In this document: one piece after another, positions 21,009-32,219 of the stretch
Position numbering within the stretch: position 1 is the stretch's first letter
How the letters are laid out: each line of letters starts with the position of its first letter
Assembly: GCA_021432635.1 (NCBI GenBank)
Contig: MU270058.1
Span: forward strand, 455,001 to 519,000
Direction: 5' to 3'
From: Thozetella sp. PMI_491
Taxonomy: Eukaryota; Ascomycota; Sordariomycetes; Chaetosphaeriales; Chaetosphaeriaceae
DNA length: 64,000 nucleotides
The notes under the pieces: generated by a model
Seen by the model: the letters and a program-made list of their open reading frames with translations, nothing else
Told to the model about the DNA's origin: nothing
Database searches by the model: none
Translations under genes and position numbers: made by a program

Positions 21009-24000
21009 ATGTCCAGCACCAAAGCCTTGTTGAAGGCAGTTGGCGAGTCCATCAAGCAGCACAAGTTTGATGAGGCCATCGAGAAGGCTAAAGAAGTAAT
21101 CCAGAAAGACCAAAATACTTACCAGGCGTAGGGCTCATTCCAATCTCGGACCACCACATTACCTCCGTCTTTACTAACCTCACTCCGCGCTAGGCACATC
21201 TTCCTGGCGTTCTGCTTGGACAAGAAGAACAAGCCTGACGAGTCCGAAGCTGCATACTTGAATGCTGCAAAGCTAAAAGCCAAGGACTCGCAGGCGTGGC
21301 AAGGGCTCATCCAGCTATACCAGAAGCAAGGGGCCAAGAAACTGAAGGAATACCAGCACGCCGCTCTGCAACTAGCCCTGATATACCACGAGGCAGACGA
21401 CCTGCTTAAGTGCCAGGACGTGGTCGACCGGTTCGTCGACTTTGCGCGCACTCACGGTGACCGCCAACAGTATGTTGACGCCCTGGACTTGGTCTTGCCG
21501 GAGAGTCCCATCTACCCTGCTCTCGAGGGTCGGGTTCCTCATCCGGCAAAGACGTACGAGATACAAGCTCAGATCGTTGAGTCCGAGGAAAAGAAAAAGA
21601 TCAACACCCTGATTGGCGAACGACGGACCAGAATAGGCGCCAGGGTCAACGAGGTTACCCTCGAAGTTAAACGAGAAGTCTTTCACCAGAGCAGGTTGGG
21701 CTATGTCTATGGACAGCTGATCAATTGGACAACCAACGATGATATCCGGCGGACCTATGAAGAAAAACTTCTTCAGTATTGTTATGATCGGCTCCTCGTA
21801 TGGCCTGCCGGGGAGCAGAAGACACAAGAGCTCAACACGGTAGAGAAGCTCGCCAATGACATGGTCATCATTAAGCATCCTTTCAAGCTTGCCTGGGACA
21901 TCGCTATCGATTGGAAAGACAATAAATACCTTCAAGAATGGGATGTTGGAATCCTCCGGGAGTACTGTACGCACTTTCCAGACAGCGACCTGAGTAGGGT
22001 CGTTTCGGGATTCCTGTCGAGCCCCTTCTCCCCTTTTCCCCGCGAGAACGAGGTTGCCGGGAATGCGTCTTTGTCGGCAACCGGTGATGCGGAAGAGGAG
22101 AGCGAAGATGACGAAGAAGGGGGGACAGCGACAACATATATCCCACTGACTGAAGAAGATCGGCTGCTGCTCATGACTGAGGGTATCAGCTCGGCGGATT
22201 CTCTGTTCGCCTACCGCCTCATGGGCGAGTATTATCAGCACCTAGAAGAGCATGAAAGCAATGCCGAGCTAATGCGCAAGGCTCTCGATTATCTGAAAGG
22301 GGAACACGGCAAGACTGGACGGCAGTTTCAAAACACCCGGGACGCATTCTCCTTGTGCCTTGGAACCGCTCTAGTATTTTACCAGTCCCCTCGCCATCAT
22401 CAGGAAGCCAAGGCCCTGTTCGATCACGTCTTGGAGCATGACCCTGCTTCTACACCGGCTCTGATCGGCGTTGGTTTGATATATGAGGAGGAGGAAGACT
22501 ACGATGAGGCCATTGATTTCCTTGGTCGCGCTATGAAACGGGCACCCGACAACTTACGCGTCCGAACGGAGGCCGCATGGGTGAAGGCCCTAAAGGGAGA
22601 CTACGTCAACAGCAAGGCCGAGCTTGAAGCGTGCATTCCTTTGCTAAAGGACCAGAACCAAACCAACAAAGACTTGCTCGCTCAGACCCAATACCGTCTT
22701 GGCTCCTGCATCTGGAACCTTGACGTGTCCAAAGCTGCACGCAAGAGCCGTGATGGCGCCTATGCGTATTTCTTGGACGCACTCAAAAGCAATCTCAACT
22801 ATGCACCCGCATACACCAGCCTCGGCATCTACTATGCGGATTTTGCCAAGGATAAGAAGCGGGCGCGGCGATGTTTCCAGAAAGCCGTGGAGCTGTCTTC
22901 ATCTGAAGTAACGTCCGCCGAGAGACTCGCCAAGTCATTTGCAGACGATGGAGACTGGGACCGTGTTGAGCTAGTCGCGCAGAGGATAGTCGACTCCGGC
23001 AAGGTTCGGCCACCACCGGGGTCGAAGCGTAAGGGTATCAGCTGGCCCTTTGCAGCTCTGGGGGTGGCTGAACTAAACAAACAAGACCATCACAAAGCAA
23101 TTGTTTCCTTTCAGGCTGCTCTACGGATATCCCCTGAGGACTATCACTCTTGGGTCGGTCTCGGCGAGAGCTACTATAGCTCCGGCCGATATATCGCCGC
23201 CACCAAGGCCATACTAAACGCTCAGAGACTAGAGGGGACCGCGGGTGAACACATCACTGGGGATACGTGGTTCAGCAAGTTCTTGCTCGCCAACATAAGA
23301 CGTGAGCTCGGCGAGTTTGACGATGCGATCTCTCTATACCGCGAGGTGATAGACCAGCGTCGCGACGAGGAAGGTGTGGCCATTGCGCTGATGCAGACAC
23401 TTGTGGAGAGCGCCTGGGACGTGATTGAACGCGGCCTCTTCGGAAAGTCGATTGATTTGGCCAAGGAGACGATAAGCTTTGCCCTCAAGGCCCCTGAGGC
23501 CATCAAGGCGACCTTCAACTACTGGAAAGCTATCGCGGATGCCTGTGCCGTGTTCTCCATTGTGCAGGGTCAGGCGATCAAGTTTCCTGTTGAAGATATC
23601 TCGCAGCTCATCGGGAGCGACGACGCAGTGGCAGAATACCAGTTACTGAAGGACGTGGATGGTGTCGGCACTGGCATCATCTGCGCCAAGGGGTTGTTTT
23701 CCGACGACGAGAAGCTTGGGGTGGATCTCACCAGATGTGTTCAGGCCAGCATCTTGGCCCACAAGCGCGCCCTTCATGTCGCGTCGAACGACATCCACAC
23801 CCACGCCGTGGCTCACTACAATCTTGGGTGGGCTGAGTTTCGCGCCCACGCATGCCTCCCGCTCCACCTACGAAAGAAATCTAGCAGATATCTGAAGGCC
23901 TCTGTCCGCTGTTTCAAGCGAGCGATCGAACTCGAGGCGGGGAATTCAGAGTTCTGGAATTCCCTTGGTGTCGTCACCAGCGAGATCAATCCCTCCGTTT

Positions 24001-25355
24001 CTCAGCACTCATTCGTGCGAAGCCTCCACTTGAACGAGAGGAGTGTACAGGCCTGGACGAACCTAGGGACGCTGGCCCTCCTGCAGAATGACCTAAAGCT
24101 TGCCAACGAAGCATTCACCAGGGCTCAGTCCACGGACCCAGACTACGGCCATGCCTGGCTCGGCCAGGGTCTCATTGCGCTTTTGCTAGGAGACGTCAAG
24201 GAGGCGCGTGGCCTTTTTACGCATGCCATGGACATCTCAGAATCCTCCTCTGGAGCCACGAAGGCGCACTACTCAGTGTCTGTCTTTGACTTCATTCTAA
24301 CATCGCCCCCGTCTGTGCCTATTGCGTCCTTGATTCAGCCGATATTTGCGCTGAGCCAGCTCAGAGGGCTGAAGCCACAAGAGCTTGCCTACGGACATCT
24401 GTGCACTCTTTTCCAGGAGCGCACCAACGACAACGCCCACGCGGTAGACATCTTGGAACATATTTGCGCGACGGCTGAGGCGGATTTTGAGCTCACTGAC
24501 TCTGCTCAGTCACTCAAGCAGTTTGCACTGGCAAAAACAGACCTCGCGCGGTCATACCTTGCTGTTGGATCATATGAGAAGGCCATCGAGGCTGGCGAGC
24601 TGGCGATTACGCTAAGCAGCGATGAGTCAGACAATGAGCTGAGTCAAGATGAGCGCAGGAAGGCCCGCCTTAGCGCACACCTCACCGTCGGGCTCGCGCA
24701 ATATTACAACGAGGATGTTTCCGAGGCAGTGGCTTGTTTCGAGGCTGCCCTGGAGGAGTCGAACAACAACCCGGATGCCGTCTGTCTTCTCGCGCAAATT
24801 CTGTGGGCCACTGGTAGCGAAGAGTCACGAGAGCGTGCCCGGGAACTACTGTTCGGGGTCATTGAGAGCTCTCCCAACCATGTCCAATCCGTCCTCCTGC
24901 TAGGCGTCGTGGGCTTGCTGGACGACGACCCTGACACCCTTGAGGCAGTGGCCCTTGAACTGCAGACATTGAGGGCGGGCAGCACAGGTCTGAGCCCATC
25001 AGACCAGAGTAAAGTCGGAGAAGTGCTAAAGGCCATTGCCGCGCTGGACAAGAATGCCTCCGAAGAGAGCATCTTACGCCAGGTGCAGACCGACACGATT
25101 CTGTATCCGCACCTGCCTCACGGCTGGTCAGAGCTCGCGCTGAGCAGCGAAGGCGAGCAAGCAAACATTGCTGCCGAGATGGCCCTCCAAGTGGCGCGGA
25201 AAGGAGTGCCGCCCCGGGGAGCACTGGATGCCGAGGATCTTGCACATGCGTATGCCGGCACGGGCCGGCCTGCCGATGCGCAAACAGGCATCATGTTTGC
25301 CCCTTGGGAGAAACTCGGTTGGGGAGCACTGGCAGAGGCTATCCACGGTCGGTAG
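21009..25355 (+). CDS. ski3: Ski3-like TPR subunit of the Ski complex
   Basis: Two exons: 21009-21127 and 21194-25355; 1426 aa. The 66-bp intron (GTAGGG...CTAG) interrupts the first TPR. The start MSSTKALLKAVGESIKQ gives the usual N-terminal TPR of Ski3. TPR units follow throughout, for example DSQAWQGLIQLYQKQG, STPALIGVGLIYEEEEDYDE, APAYTSLGIYYADFAKDKKR, SVQAWTNLGTLALLQNDLKL and YGHAWLGQGLIALLLGDVKE. A short acidic linker (EEESEDDEEGG) sits near residue 330. Known role: scaffold of the Ski2-Ski3-Ski8 helicase complex that feeds mRNA to the cytoplasmic exosome for 3'-5' decay and for non-stop and antiviral RNA turnover. It shares its promoter region with utp22. Length and layout are normal for filamentous fungi. 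Confidence 0.95.
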
Positions 25356-25557
25356 GCTGCCTGTCCCTGCAGGAAGGCTTGATGCCCGTAAGAACTTGAA
25401 GCAAGTGGGCCATATATATACATGATCTCTTGTCAGCATGCTGGCATTCGAGCCAGTTGATAGACCCAAGCGGGACGAAAAGAAAGAAATCAAATGCCTT
25501 CCGGGTATAGCCCTCTCTATAGTGCCCAATTCGATGATGCCTTGAATAGTGATAAAA

Positions 25558-26343
25558 CTAACCTTCTTCCGGCCGGCCAGCAGCCGCGGCCTCTCGTAAC
25601 CGTGCCAGGCGGCCTTCGACCCAGGACTTTTGCCACGCCTCAACCTTGCCACCAAGGGAGACACAGATGGCAGGATCCAATAACACCATTCCCCTCGATA
25701 CTGTTGTCCAGCTTCTCAGCAGCATTTTTTCCCCAATGTTCGTCTTGCCTATCGCGATGCTCTCCACGCGTTTCAGTTCCAGGGCAAAAACCTTTTGCCC
25801 TTTGCAGTCCTGGAGCACCAGCTTGTGCGTCGCATTCTTCCTGACTGCTTCGGCTCTGTCTCGCTGTCTAGACGCGCCGCCGCTCTGGGTCTGAGTCTGG
25901 CCAAGGACCTGCGTTGCAGCCTCATCACCCCTCTCGACCTCGCCGCTCTCTTCCTCGCCTCCAGCCGGCAGCCGGATGATCTCGCGGCCCCGGGTCTGCT
26001 CGCCACGCTCGATTGCCTCCAGGTCTTCAACTTGTTCCCACCGGCTACGACTGATGTCTTCAATATCGAGGACCTGCACTACCACATCACGACCGAGCCG
26101 CGTTTGTTGCGTCTCTGGGTTGGCCAGGTTTGTTGGGAAGCTGTGGCCTGCAATGTAGGCGCTGTCGAGCAAGCCTGGGGTGGTCAGGTCCGCGGCCAGG
26201 AGACGGATGCGGGCTGTGGCGACCAAAGAGTTAACCGGTGGAGGGGGGTTACGGTTGGCAATAATGCCATTCAGCCAAGCCCGGGACGGTATGGGAAGTG
26301 ACTGGCCCGTAAGTACAGGTATGAGCTGGGCCGAGATATCCAT
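25558..26343 (-). CDS. rmi1: RMI1-like OB-fold subunit of the RecQ-Top3 complex
   Basis: Single exon, 261 aa; the start is the ATG at 26343 (MDISAQLIPVLTGQSLPIPS). The frame is open further upstream without conservation. The N-terminal helical region (SRAWLNGIIA, ADLTTPGLLDS) and an OB-fold (DVVVQVLDIEDISRSRWEQV, THKLVLQDCKGQKVFALEL, IGEKMLLRSWTTVSRGMVLL) are the conserved RMI1 N-terminal module. A polar insertion in the middle (EEESGEVERGDEAATQ) splits the OB strands. Known role: with a RecQ helicase and Top3 it dissolves double Holliday junctions and stabilises the genome. It is divergent from VPS51, with 592 bp between starts. Confidence 0.9.
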   Translation of the reverse strand: MDISAQLIPVLTGQSLPIPSRAWLNGIIANRNPPPPVNSLVATARIRLLAADLTTPGLLDSAYIAGHSFPTNLANPETQQTRLGRDVVVQVLDIEDISRSRWEQVEDLEAIERGEQTRGREIIRLPAGGEEESGEVERGDEAATQVLGQTQTQSGGASRQRDRAEAVRKNATHKLVLQDCKGQKVFALELKRVESIAIGKTNIGEKMLLRSWTTVSRGMVLLDPAICVSLGGKVEAWQKSWVEGRLARLREAAAAGRPEEG

Positions 26344-26935
26344 GCTCGGGGTCTGGGGTTCGGATGAGAGTAGGGTGTCAAGTCTCCGGGCTGTGGTGAG
26401 CGAGCAAGCAGAGAGGATGTGCCCTTGTGACAGACAAGAACATTCCTGACGAGGCCTTCTATGGGTGCTGTACACACCAAAATAGGAAGGCCGTCGTTTG
26501 ATCGTAGCATGAACTGCAAAGTTAGGAAGACTAGGTAAGGTATACAAGGTGCCTTGGGTAGGCAGAAGAAGTATGGGGTAAAAAGCTACTAAGGCGCTTG
26601 GCGGGGATCTGGTGGGGCGTGGTTGTATTTACACGCAAGTAACTCTGTACTGTAAGTCCAGGGCACAAGGCAGGAGCCGCTTGTGCTAAGACCCCTAACC
26701 TGGTCCAGAATAGCGGTCCGGCCCCCCATGCTCGAGCTTCAGCCACAATGCGATGATGCCAGGTGCAGAAAGCTTCAACATTCCAACATCCCAAAATCTC
26801 ACCCTTTCCTCCGGCACACCGATAGAGACTTTCCATAGCAGTCCAGCATCATCTTTCCCGGAATAATTGGCCTCGTACTCATCGCATTCAAGCCAAATTC
26901 TCGTCTCGGGAGTCTCTTGGCCCGGTCTTCTCAAC
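26344..26935. promoter_or_regulatory. bidirectional promoter between rmi1 and vps51
   Basis: A 592-bp gap with no gene. The frame of rmi1 stays open for 68 codons into it without any sign of protein conservation. Confidence 0.5.
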
Positions 26936-27835
26936 ATGTCGACGATCGCCTCGCCGCGCGATCCTTCGACACCTCTTCCTCGCCGCATAAACTCGTCCTC
27001 ACACATCCCCAAGTCGCCGACACCCACGTCCTCCACACGCCCCAGTTTCGATATACCACACTCCGCCGGCGGCTCACCAAACCCCAATGTCACGTCTGCC
27101 CCTGGGCCCAGCAAGCGAGCGAATCGCGCAGCCCTTCGGGAATACTACAACTTGAAAAAGACACCGGGCACACCGACCCTTGAAGTTACCGACCCCGATG
27201 ACGATCCCGTCTCCCAATACTCGGAAGTCCCTCCATCGGAACTCAACAGCCCGAACTTCAATGCCGATGCGTACGTGACGAAGACGCTCGCGAGTAGCTC
27301 ATTATCGGAGCTGCTTCGGGTTTACACGCGGGTACTAGGCGAGATCCGGGCACTGGACGCCGAGAAGAAGGCTCTTGTGTACGATAACTACAGCAAGCTG
27401 ATCAGCGCGACCGAGACCATCCGCAAGATGCGCTCCAATATGGACCCCTTGAACCCAATGGCGCGAACGCTCGACCCGGCGATTGCGAGTATCTACCAGC
27501 AGGCGTGCAGCATCCGAGAAGAGTTGAGGAAAGAGGCGCGACCTCCCGCGGGACCAAGGGATGATGGAGCCGATGCTGAGGCGTTGGATCGGAGGCGGCG
27601 GACGAAGGCTGTAGCGGCCGAGATACTCCGGGTACCGGATCGGCTGAGATTGCTGGTGAGAGAAGGCAGTTTAGAGGAAGCTAGACGTGAGTGGGAGCTC
27701 CCTAGACGGCTGCTGGAGAGGTGGAAAGAGGAAGGCATCGGGGGGAGCGACGTGGATACTCTCTTAGAGGAAGGAGATGCGATCTTGCGAGACGAGGACA
27801 GCCCTAGTGCAAGTGGCAGAACAAGCACGGAATGA
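26936..27835 (+). CDS. vps51: Vps51/Vps67-like subunit of the GARP tethering complex
   Basis: Single exon, 299 aa, starting at the first ATG of the frame (MSTIASPRDPSTPLPRRINS). The disordered Ser/Pro-rich N-terminus is followed by the Vps51 core: RAALREYYNLKK, then FNADAYVTKTLASSSLSELL, EIRALDAEKKALVYDNYSKL and SATETIRKMRSNM. This Y-V-x-x-L and D-x-E-K-x-x-L-V-Y-x-N-Y-x-K-L pattern is diagnostic. The C-terminal half is a predicted coiled coil (RRRRTKAVAAEILR, EEARREWELPRRLLERW). Known role: part of the Golgi-associated retrograde protein complex that tethers endosome-derived vesicles at the trans-Golgi. It ends 172 bp from the convergent NIF3 gene. Confidence 0.93.
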   Translation: MSTIASPRDPSTPLPRRINSSSHIPKSPTPTSSTRPSFDIPHSAGGSPNPNVTSAPGPSKRANRAALREYYNLKKTPGTPTLEVTDPDDDPVSQYSEVPPSELNSPNFNADAYVTKTLASSSLSELLRVYTRVLGEIRALDAEKKALVYDNYSKLISATETIRKMRSNMDPLNPMARTLDPAIASIYQQACSIREELRKEARPPAGPRDDGADAEALDRRRRTKAVAAEILRVPDRLRLLVREGSLEEARREWELPRRLLERWKEEGIGGSDVDTLLEEGDAILRDEDSPSASGRTSTE

Positions 27836-28007
27836 TACAAATGATACGGTTTCCCAATGGAAGTGGCATTCCGGCATGCGGTCAGCTATCCCGGACTCTC
27901 TAAGCTTAAATTATATCGCATTTTCAGCGCCGCTTCCTACATACCGCCTCTGACCCGGCCACGGTGTCAAGGGGCCTTGACCGTCTCCCTTCCCCCTTCC
28001 CATCGGC

Positions 28008-29196
28008 TCACTTCTTACTCTCGTAAGCCCAGGCTGGCATGTTTGAAACGTCCCATATCTCGAATGGATCCTCGTCTTGGTCACTCAACAAAACCTCGGC
28101 GTCCAACCAATCCTTGCGCAGGAGATCGTGTAGCTGGCGCTGGAGCCGCTTCTTCAGGAACCGTCGTTCCGAGTTGCTGTGGAAGACGGTAATGATGCAC
28201 TTGCCTAGCATGATAAACCGAAGCGCGTAGTGGTGGCTCATCTCACCTGTCACTAGGAGGTCGGCTGGGCAGTCTTTAAGCACCTCGTTGCCGGAACCGG
28301 GGCATATGCCAACACTCTTGATCATGATGGGTTCTGCGTGCTTCTTGGGGCGTGCGACCATAATATGACGGAGACCCCCGAGCCCCTCGGCATAGGCCTC
28401 GACTATCCGGCCGAGGTTGACAGGATGGCTGAACTCGACGAGGCGACCGTACCCTGCGCCGCCGAAGCCTGTCGGGAGGGGGGCTGCGATAGGTTGAACC
28501 ACAGACCGCTTAGTCGTCACCCCGTGGCCGTCCAGCATGTCGGCGAGCCAGTCATTCATGCCGCCGGGGGCAGCATCGATCGCCGTATGGGGGCTGTAGA
28601 CAGCGATGTTGTTTTGCGCCAACAGCAGCACGATCCGCTGGTGTGGGTCATTCAGGCTGACCGACTTCATGCCACGGAAGATAAAGGGGTCTTGCAAGTA
28701 TAGCGTCAACATCCGGGGTATCCTTAGAGCTCGAAGCCGAGACGAATGGGGCACTCACGGTAGCTCACAATGACGGAGCACTTCTTACGGATGGCCTCCT
28801 CGGCCACCCAGATAGTGAGGTCGTTGGTGAGCAGCACATTGTGGGAAGGAGGCTTGACAATTGCAAGGGAGGGATCATCTGCGTAGTCAATATTGTCTTG
28901 CAGCAAACCGACATTGTCCCAGGCGCGGTCTGCGAGCACCTCCGGGTAGCTGCAAGCTGTCAGAGGGTGCATTATAGAGGTGTAGGGGTGCCAGCGGGGA
29001 CTCACAGCGACCTGACAGCGTTGGCCACGGCCTGGGTGAAGGCAGGCGTTTTGAGGGAAGTCGCCATCGTGCGCAGGGTCGGCTGAAAGCGACAGGGCTC
29101 ACAGGCGTGCTTGTGGAGATTCGGCCTGTAAAGAATAGGTCTGGTGCGGAGGGAGGATCGAACTGCCTTGCTGAAAAAGGACGAGACGGGGGGCAT
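28008..29196 (-). CDS. nif3: NIF3-family protein
   Basis: Three exons: 29196-29006, 28949-28759 and 28690-28008; 354 aa from the upstream ATG. The core includes RAWDNVGLLQ, SVIVSYHPFIFRGMKSVSL (joined across intron 2), NNIAVYSPHTAIDAAPGGMN, SVGICPGSGNEVL, LLVTGEMSHHYAL and VFHSNSERRFL. These hold the metal-binding His/Asp/Glu residues of the NIF3/YbgI toroidal family. Two starts are possible. The ATG at 29196 adds 43 residues (SSFFSKAVRSSLRTRPILYR), Arg-rich and free of acidic residues, like a mitochondrial presequence. The ATG at 29067 (MATSLKTPAFTQAV) gives a 311-aa cytosolic form. Biochemical function of the family is still unclear. It is divergent from the BolA-like gene. Confidence 0.92.
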
Positions 29197-29953
29197 TGAG
29201 GTCACTCCAGGTGGCGAGCTCTTTCTTGTTGATCAAAAGCAGCGACGAGAGTTCGAAGCGGCAGTGAAACTACGGGTGAAGTCCGGAAAGGCAGGCCCTC
29301 CGTAAGAGCAGAGCAACGGGCGGCAGGTAGGAGGTGCTTTAGGCCATAGGCAGTTCCGACCGAACAGGGGATGTCAACAACTACTTCGCAAGCTCCATGT
29401 GTCATTGGAGGGGGAAGGGGGGGGCCATAGAAAAGTCGCGTGTGGGTGGCACTAGACCGTACGGAACCACCCGTCGCCTTATCAAACAGGCCCGAACAGT
29501 AGCTAACGAAGAGACAAGGTGCCAAATGTCTAAAAACCAAGCTATGTCAGAAAAACTACCAAAGTTAGCTCCAAGCCTTACGATTTCTCTCGGAGGTTTC
29601 AATGAGCCATCTGAAGCTTTTCTTACAAACTGAGAGCTGCTGGATACCTGGGTCAAGACCAGTTTCCGGCCTTGGGCCACAGAAATGTCGCCAGAGGTCA
29701 ACATTTCCAAGGGTTATTGATTATTGCAATATCACTACGGGGCTGGTCGGCCAGGCCTGCTTGCCTGCCTGCTTGCCTTAGCTAAATCCCTCTATCACTA
29801 AGCAGCCCCACCATGCAGCCCCCGCCCCCTCCTTCCCTACTGGCTTTGGCAGCTTGTGACAACCCGGTGCAGATGTCGACTTTTTTGCATAGCTCCGATC
29901 TTCGCCATCCACAACCGCTAAGCCGCGCCCGCCCTCGGTTGGACCAGAAAAAC
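29197..29953. promoter_or_regulatory. bidirectional promoter between nif3 and the BolA-like gene
   Basis: A 757-bp gap with no separate gene. The BolA-like frame is open from an in-frame ATG at 29813, within this gap. Confidence 0.5.
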
Positions 29954-30434
29954 ATGAGCGAGACATCGATAACAGAAGCCTCGCTGAAGGCTCTTCTGAT
30001 CGAGCGCCTCCAGGCGACCCATGTCGAGGTCACAGATATCTCAGGTAAGTCTACCTCGAGCTCCTCTGCAGGATCAAAACCCTTACGTCATTCTGCGCCC
30101 CGCGACTCATTGCCGGCCGCTCGGCCCATGACATGCACATCGCCCTCCCTATGCGCCTGTTTCCGTAGCACTGATAGGCCCTCTTTTCGCAGGTGGCTGT
30201 GGCCAGTCTTTCACCTCCCTTGTAGTGTCCCCCGAATTCGCCGGCAAGAACTCACTCAAGCGGCACCGGCTGGTGAACGCGGCGCTGAAAGTCGAGATCG
30301 CCCAGATACACGCATGGAGCGCAAAATGCCAGACGCCCGAGGAGTGGGAGAAGGAACAGGCGGCGACCGGTGGCCAGGATGGCCCCCCGCTAGATGGAAC
30401 AGTCGATGGCAAAGTCGATGGTGTGCAGCAGTGA
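29954..30434 (+). CDS. BolA-family protein, BOLA2-like
   Basis: Two exons: 29954-30044 and 30193-30434; 110 aa. The start MSETSITEASLKALLIERLQ matches the length of cytosolic BolA2 proteins. The BolA fold is complete: HVEVTDISGGCGQSF, then VVSPEFAGKNSLKRHRLVNA and QIHAWSAKCQTPEEW. The Cys in GGCG and the His in KRHRLVN are the residues that BolA proteins use with monothiol glutaredoxins to hold a 2Fe-2S cluster. Known role of the BOLA2/Fra2 branch: iron sensing and cytosolic Fe-S handling with Grx3/4. The C-terminal tail (GTVDGKVDGVQQ) is a disordered extension. An in-frame ATG at 29813 would add 47 residues; I judge that less likely as the main start. Confidence 0.93.
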
Positions 30435-31172
30435 CAGCGGAACCAAGCCAATTCGGAGATGCTCCGAGGCAAGACGACGGCGAGGCTCGTTGTAAACCTC
30501 CCGCTCCAGAGCGGCCGGTTTCTGTTATTTTGGCCGCCTGAGAGAGCTTCTCAACATTGTGGTTGTGACTGGCTGAGTAGCCATCACAAGCACGCCTCTG
30601 TTGTCAGATGGCCAAATGCGCAAGGCATGTTCTTCCTCCGGACAAGAGAGCCAGGTTCTAGCAGGTACGTTCTTTGCTAGAGCCGATAAACCTGACCATA
30701 GCTGCTATATATCGTTTTGATACCTACTTGCCTTCTCTCTCCTGCTCTGCTCTTGACCTTCCTCTCCTGCAGACTCCTTCTCAAGGTCCTTTTGCTGCTT
30801 CTCTTACCGCATGCTCTCTCCCCACCCCACCGGTTCCTTACACACCTCTGACTGTCATCTGCTCCTCCAAAAACCATTCACCTCGAGTGATACAACTAGG
30901 TCGCAGCTAGTCCATTTCCAGGCTCCGATTGCAGTGTCTGGCTTCGCATCACTCCCGACTAAGACAAGAAAGGATTCAGACTAGGCCAGTTTATCTAGTC
31001 CTGTGAAGACATCTCTCACCAATCAATATCAGCTGCTCTAGGATTCAAGCAGAAACCCTCCTCTACTTTACCATCTCTTATCACTCTCCACTCGAGTTCA
31101 CAATTCCTACTTTCTAGCTCACACCGTTTCCCCATAACCTCACCTGCTTGCCCAAGTGGCCCTTCATCCTAA
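30435..31172. other. intergenic and leader of paralogue B
   Basis: A pyrimidine-rich stretch (about 30700-31165) precedes the start of paralogue B. No gene is supported. Confidence 0.5.
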
Positions 31173-32219
31173 ATGGCTCCCGGCATATCGACGCCAGACG
31201 CAGCGAACCCGGCCCAACCTTTCGGCGCTTCTGGCTCAAGCTTGAATGGCGCGAGCCCTCTCAATACCTTTGGCGAGTTTATTCTCTCGGTAATCGTTGA
31301 TGGGCTTGAAAGCCGCTGTGGTTCGGCTTCATATAAGGGGAACCATGAACCCGCTCTGCTCGAGACAATCGGCCGCCGGCTTGTAGCCGCTCACCAGCAT
31401 CTCAATACCGAGTCAATTGAGAATGAGTCGCATACCAAGGCAAACTATCAAATTTCTCGCAAGGATACCTCACTTCTTGCTTCTACTGCGGTCAAGAAAG
31501 AGCCCAACTCCAGTTCACAGGAGGAAGATGAAGATGAAGCCGAAGCCCAGCAGCACATGTCCTGGACGCCGGATCACGCCCCTCTCAGTGTTCCCTTCCG
31601 TGCCGACAACGGCGACGTGATATCGCGAGCCCACAATCGGGAGCACCTGATTCCAACAGAGCTTCTCCAGGCTTTCTACCACCTAGACCGCAATGCGATG
31701 ACCTCGGATCAGTTTTGCGAGATCTGCAATTGGATGTGGCGCGTATGGAAACCCAAGGCAACGCCTACTCGGCAGCGTTGGTATCGAAACGCCCTGGTGA
31801 GGCAGAGGAACACAAGCCGGAGTCTCGGCGTCAGGGAGATGGAGACAATTCGTTCCATGAACAAAGGTCAGGTCCCCATGGCGCTGGACACCATCTTCAG
31901 CCGTAGTCAGCACGGCCTGAAGTGGATCGAAGCTAGAGGATGCACACCATTGAAGGCAGCCCGATTTCGTCGACGGGCTGCTAACGGTGCCGTTCAGAAG
32001 CTAAAGCCTCGCTTATCTCGCTCAACTCGCTCGAAGAGTAATGGCTCTACAGCCTCCAAGGCGTACAAGCGCGCCAAGGCTCAGACGAAGAGCGCCGAAG
32101 ATCCAGACACCGATTCAGTGCTAGAGAGCACTGCTAATAGTAGTGAGGGCGAGGAAGACGTCGGGTTTAGTCCTAGCTCGGGAGGCAGCGGCGATGGCAG
32201 CGAAATCGAGGCTCCCTAG
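31173..32219 (+). CDS. lineage-specific HTH-like protein, paralogue B
   Basis: Single exon, 348 aa (MAPGISTPDAANPAQP). Residues about 155-251 align with paralogue A at 9163-10137: FYHLDRNAMTSDQF, PTRQRWYRNA, REMETIRSMNKGQVP and IFSRSQHGLKW, about 50% identical by eye with one single-residue gap. Both proteins share the same layout: a non-conserved N-terminus, an acidic stretch (QEEDEDEAEAQ here), the conserved domain, then a basic tail (FRRRAANG, KLKPRLSRSTRSKSN) and an acidic Ser-rich end (EGEEDVGF). Paralogue B lacks the 32-residue repeat. The layout suggests a nuclear, possibly DNA-binding protein, but no known family is recognised and function is open. Confidence 0.75.
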   Translation: MAPGISTPDAANPAQPFGASGSSLNGASPLNTFGEFILSVIVDGLESRCGSASYKGNHEPALLETIGRRLVAAHQHLNTESIENESHTKANYQISRKDTSLLASTAVKKEPNSSSQEEDEDEAEAQQHMSWTPDHAPLSVPFRADNGDVISRAHNREHLIPTELLQAFYHLDRNAMTSDQFCEICNWMWRVWKPKATPTRQRWYRNALVRQRNTSRSLGVREMETIRSMNKGQVPMALDTIFSRSQHGLKWIEARGCTPLKAARFRRRAANGAVQKLKPRLSRSTRSKSNGSTASKAYKRAKAQTKSAEDPDTDSVLESTANSSEGEEDVGFSPSSGGSGDGSEIEAP

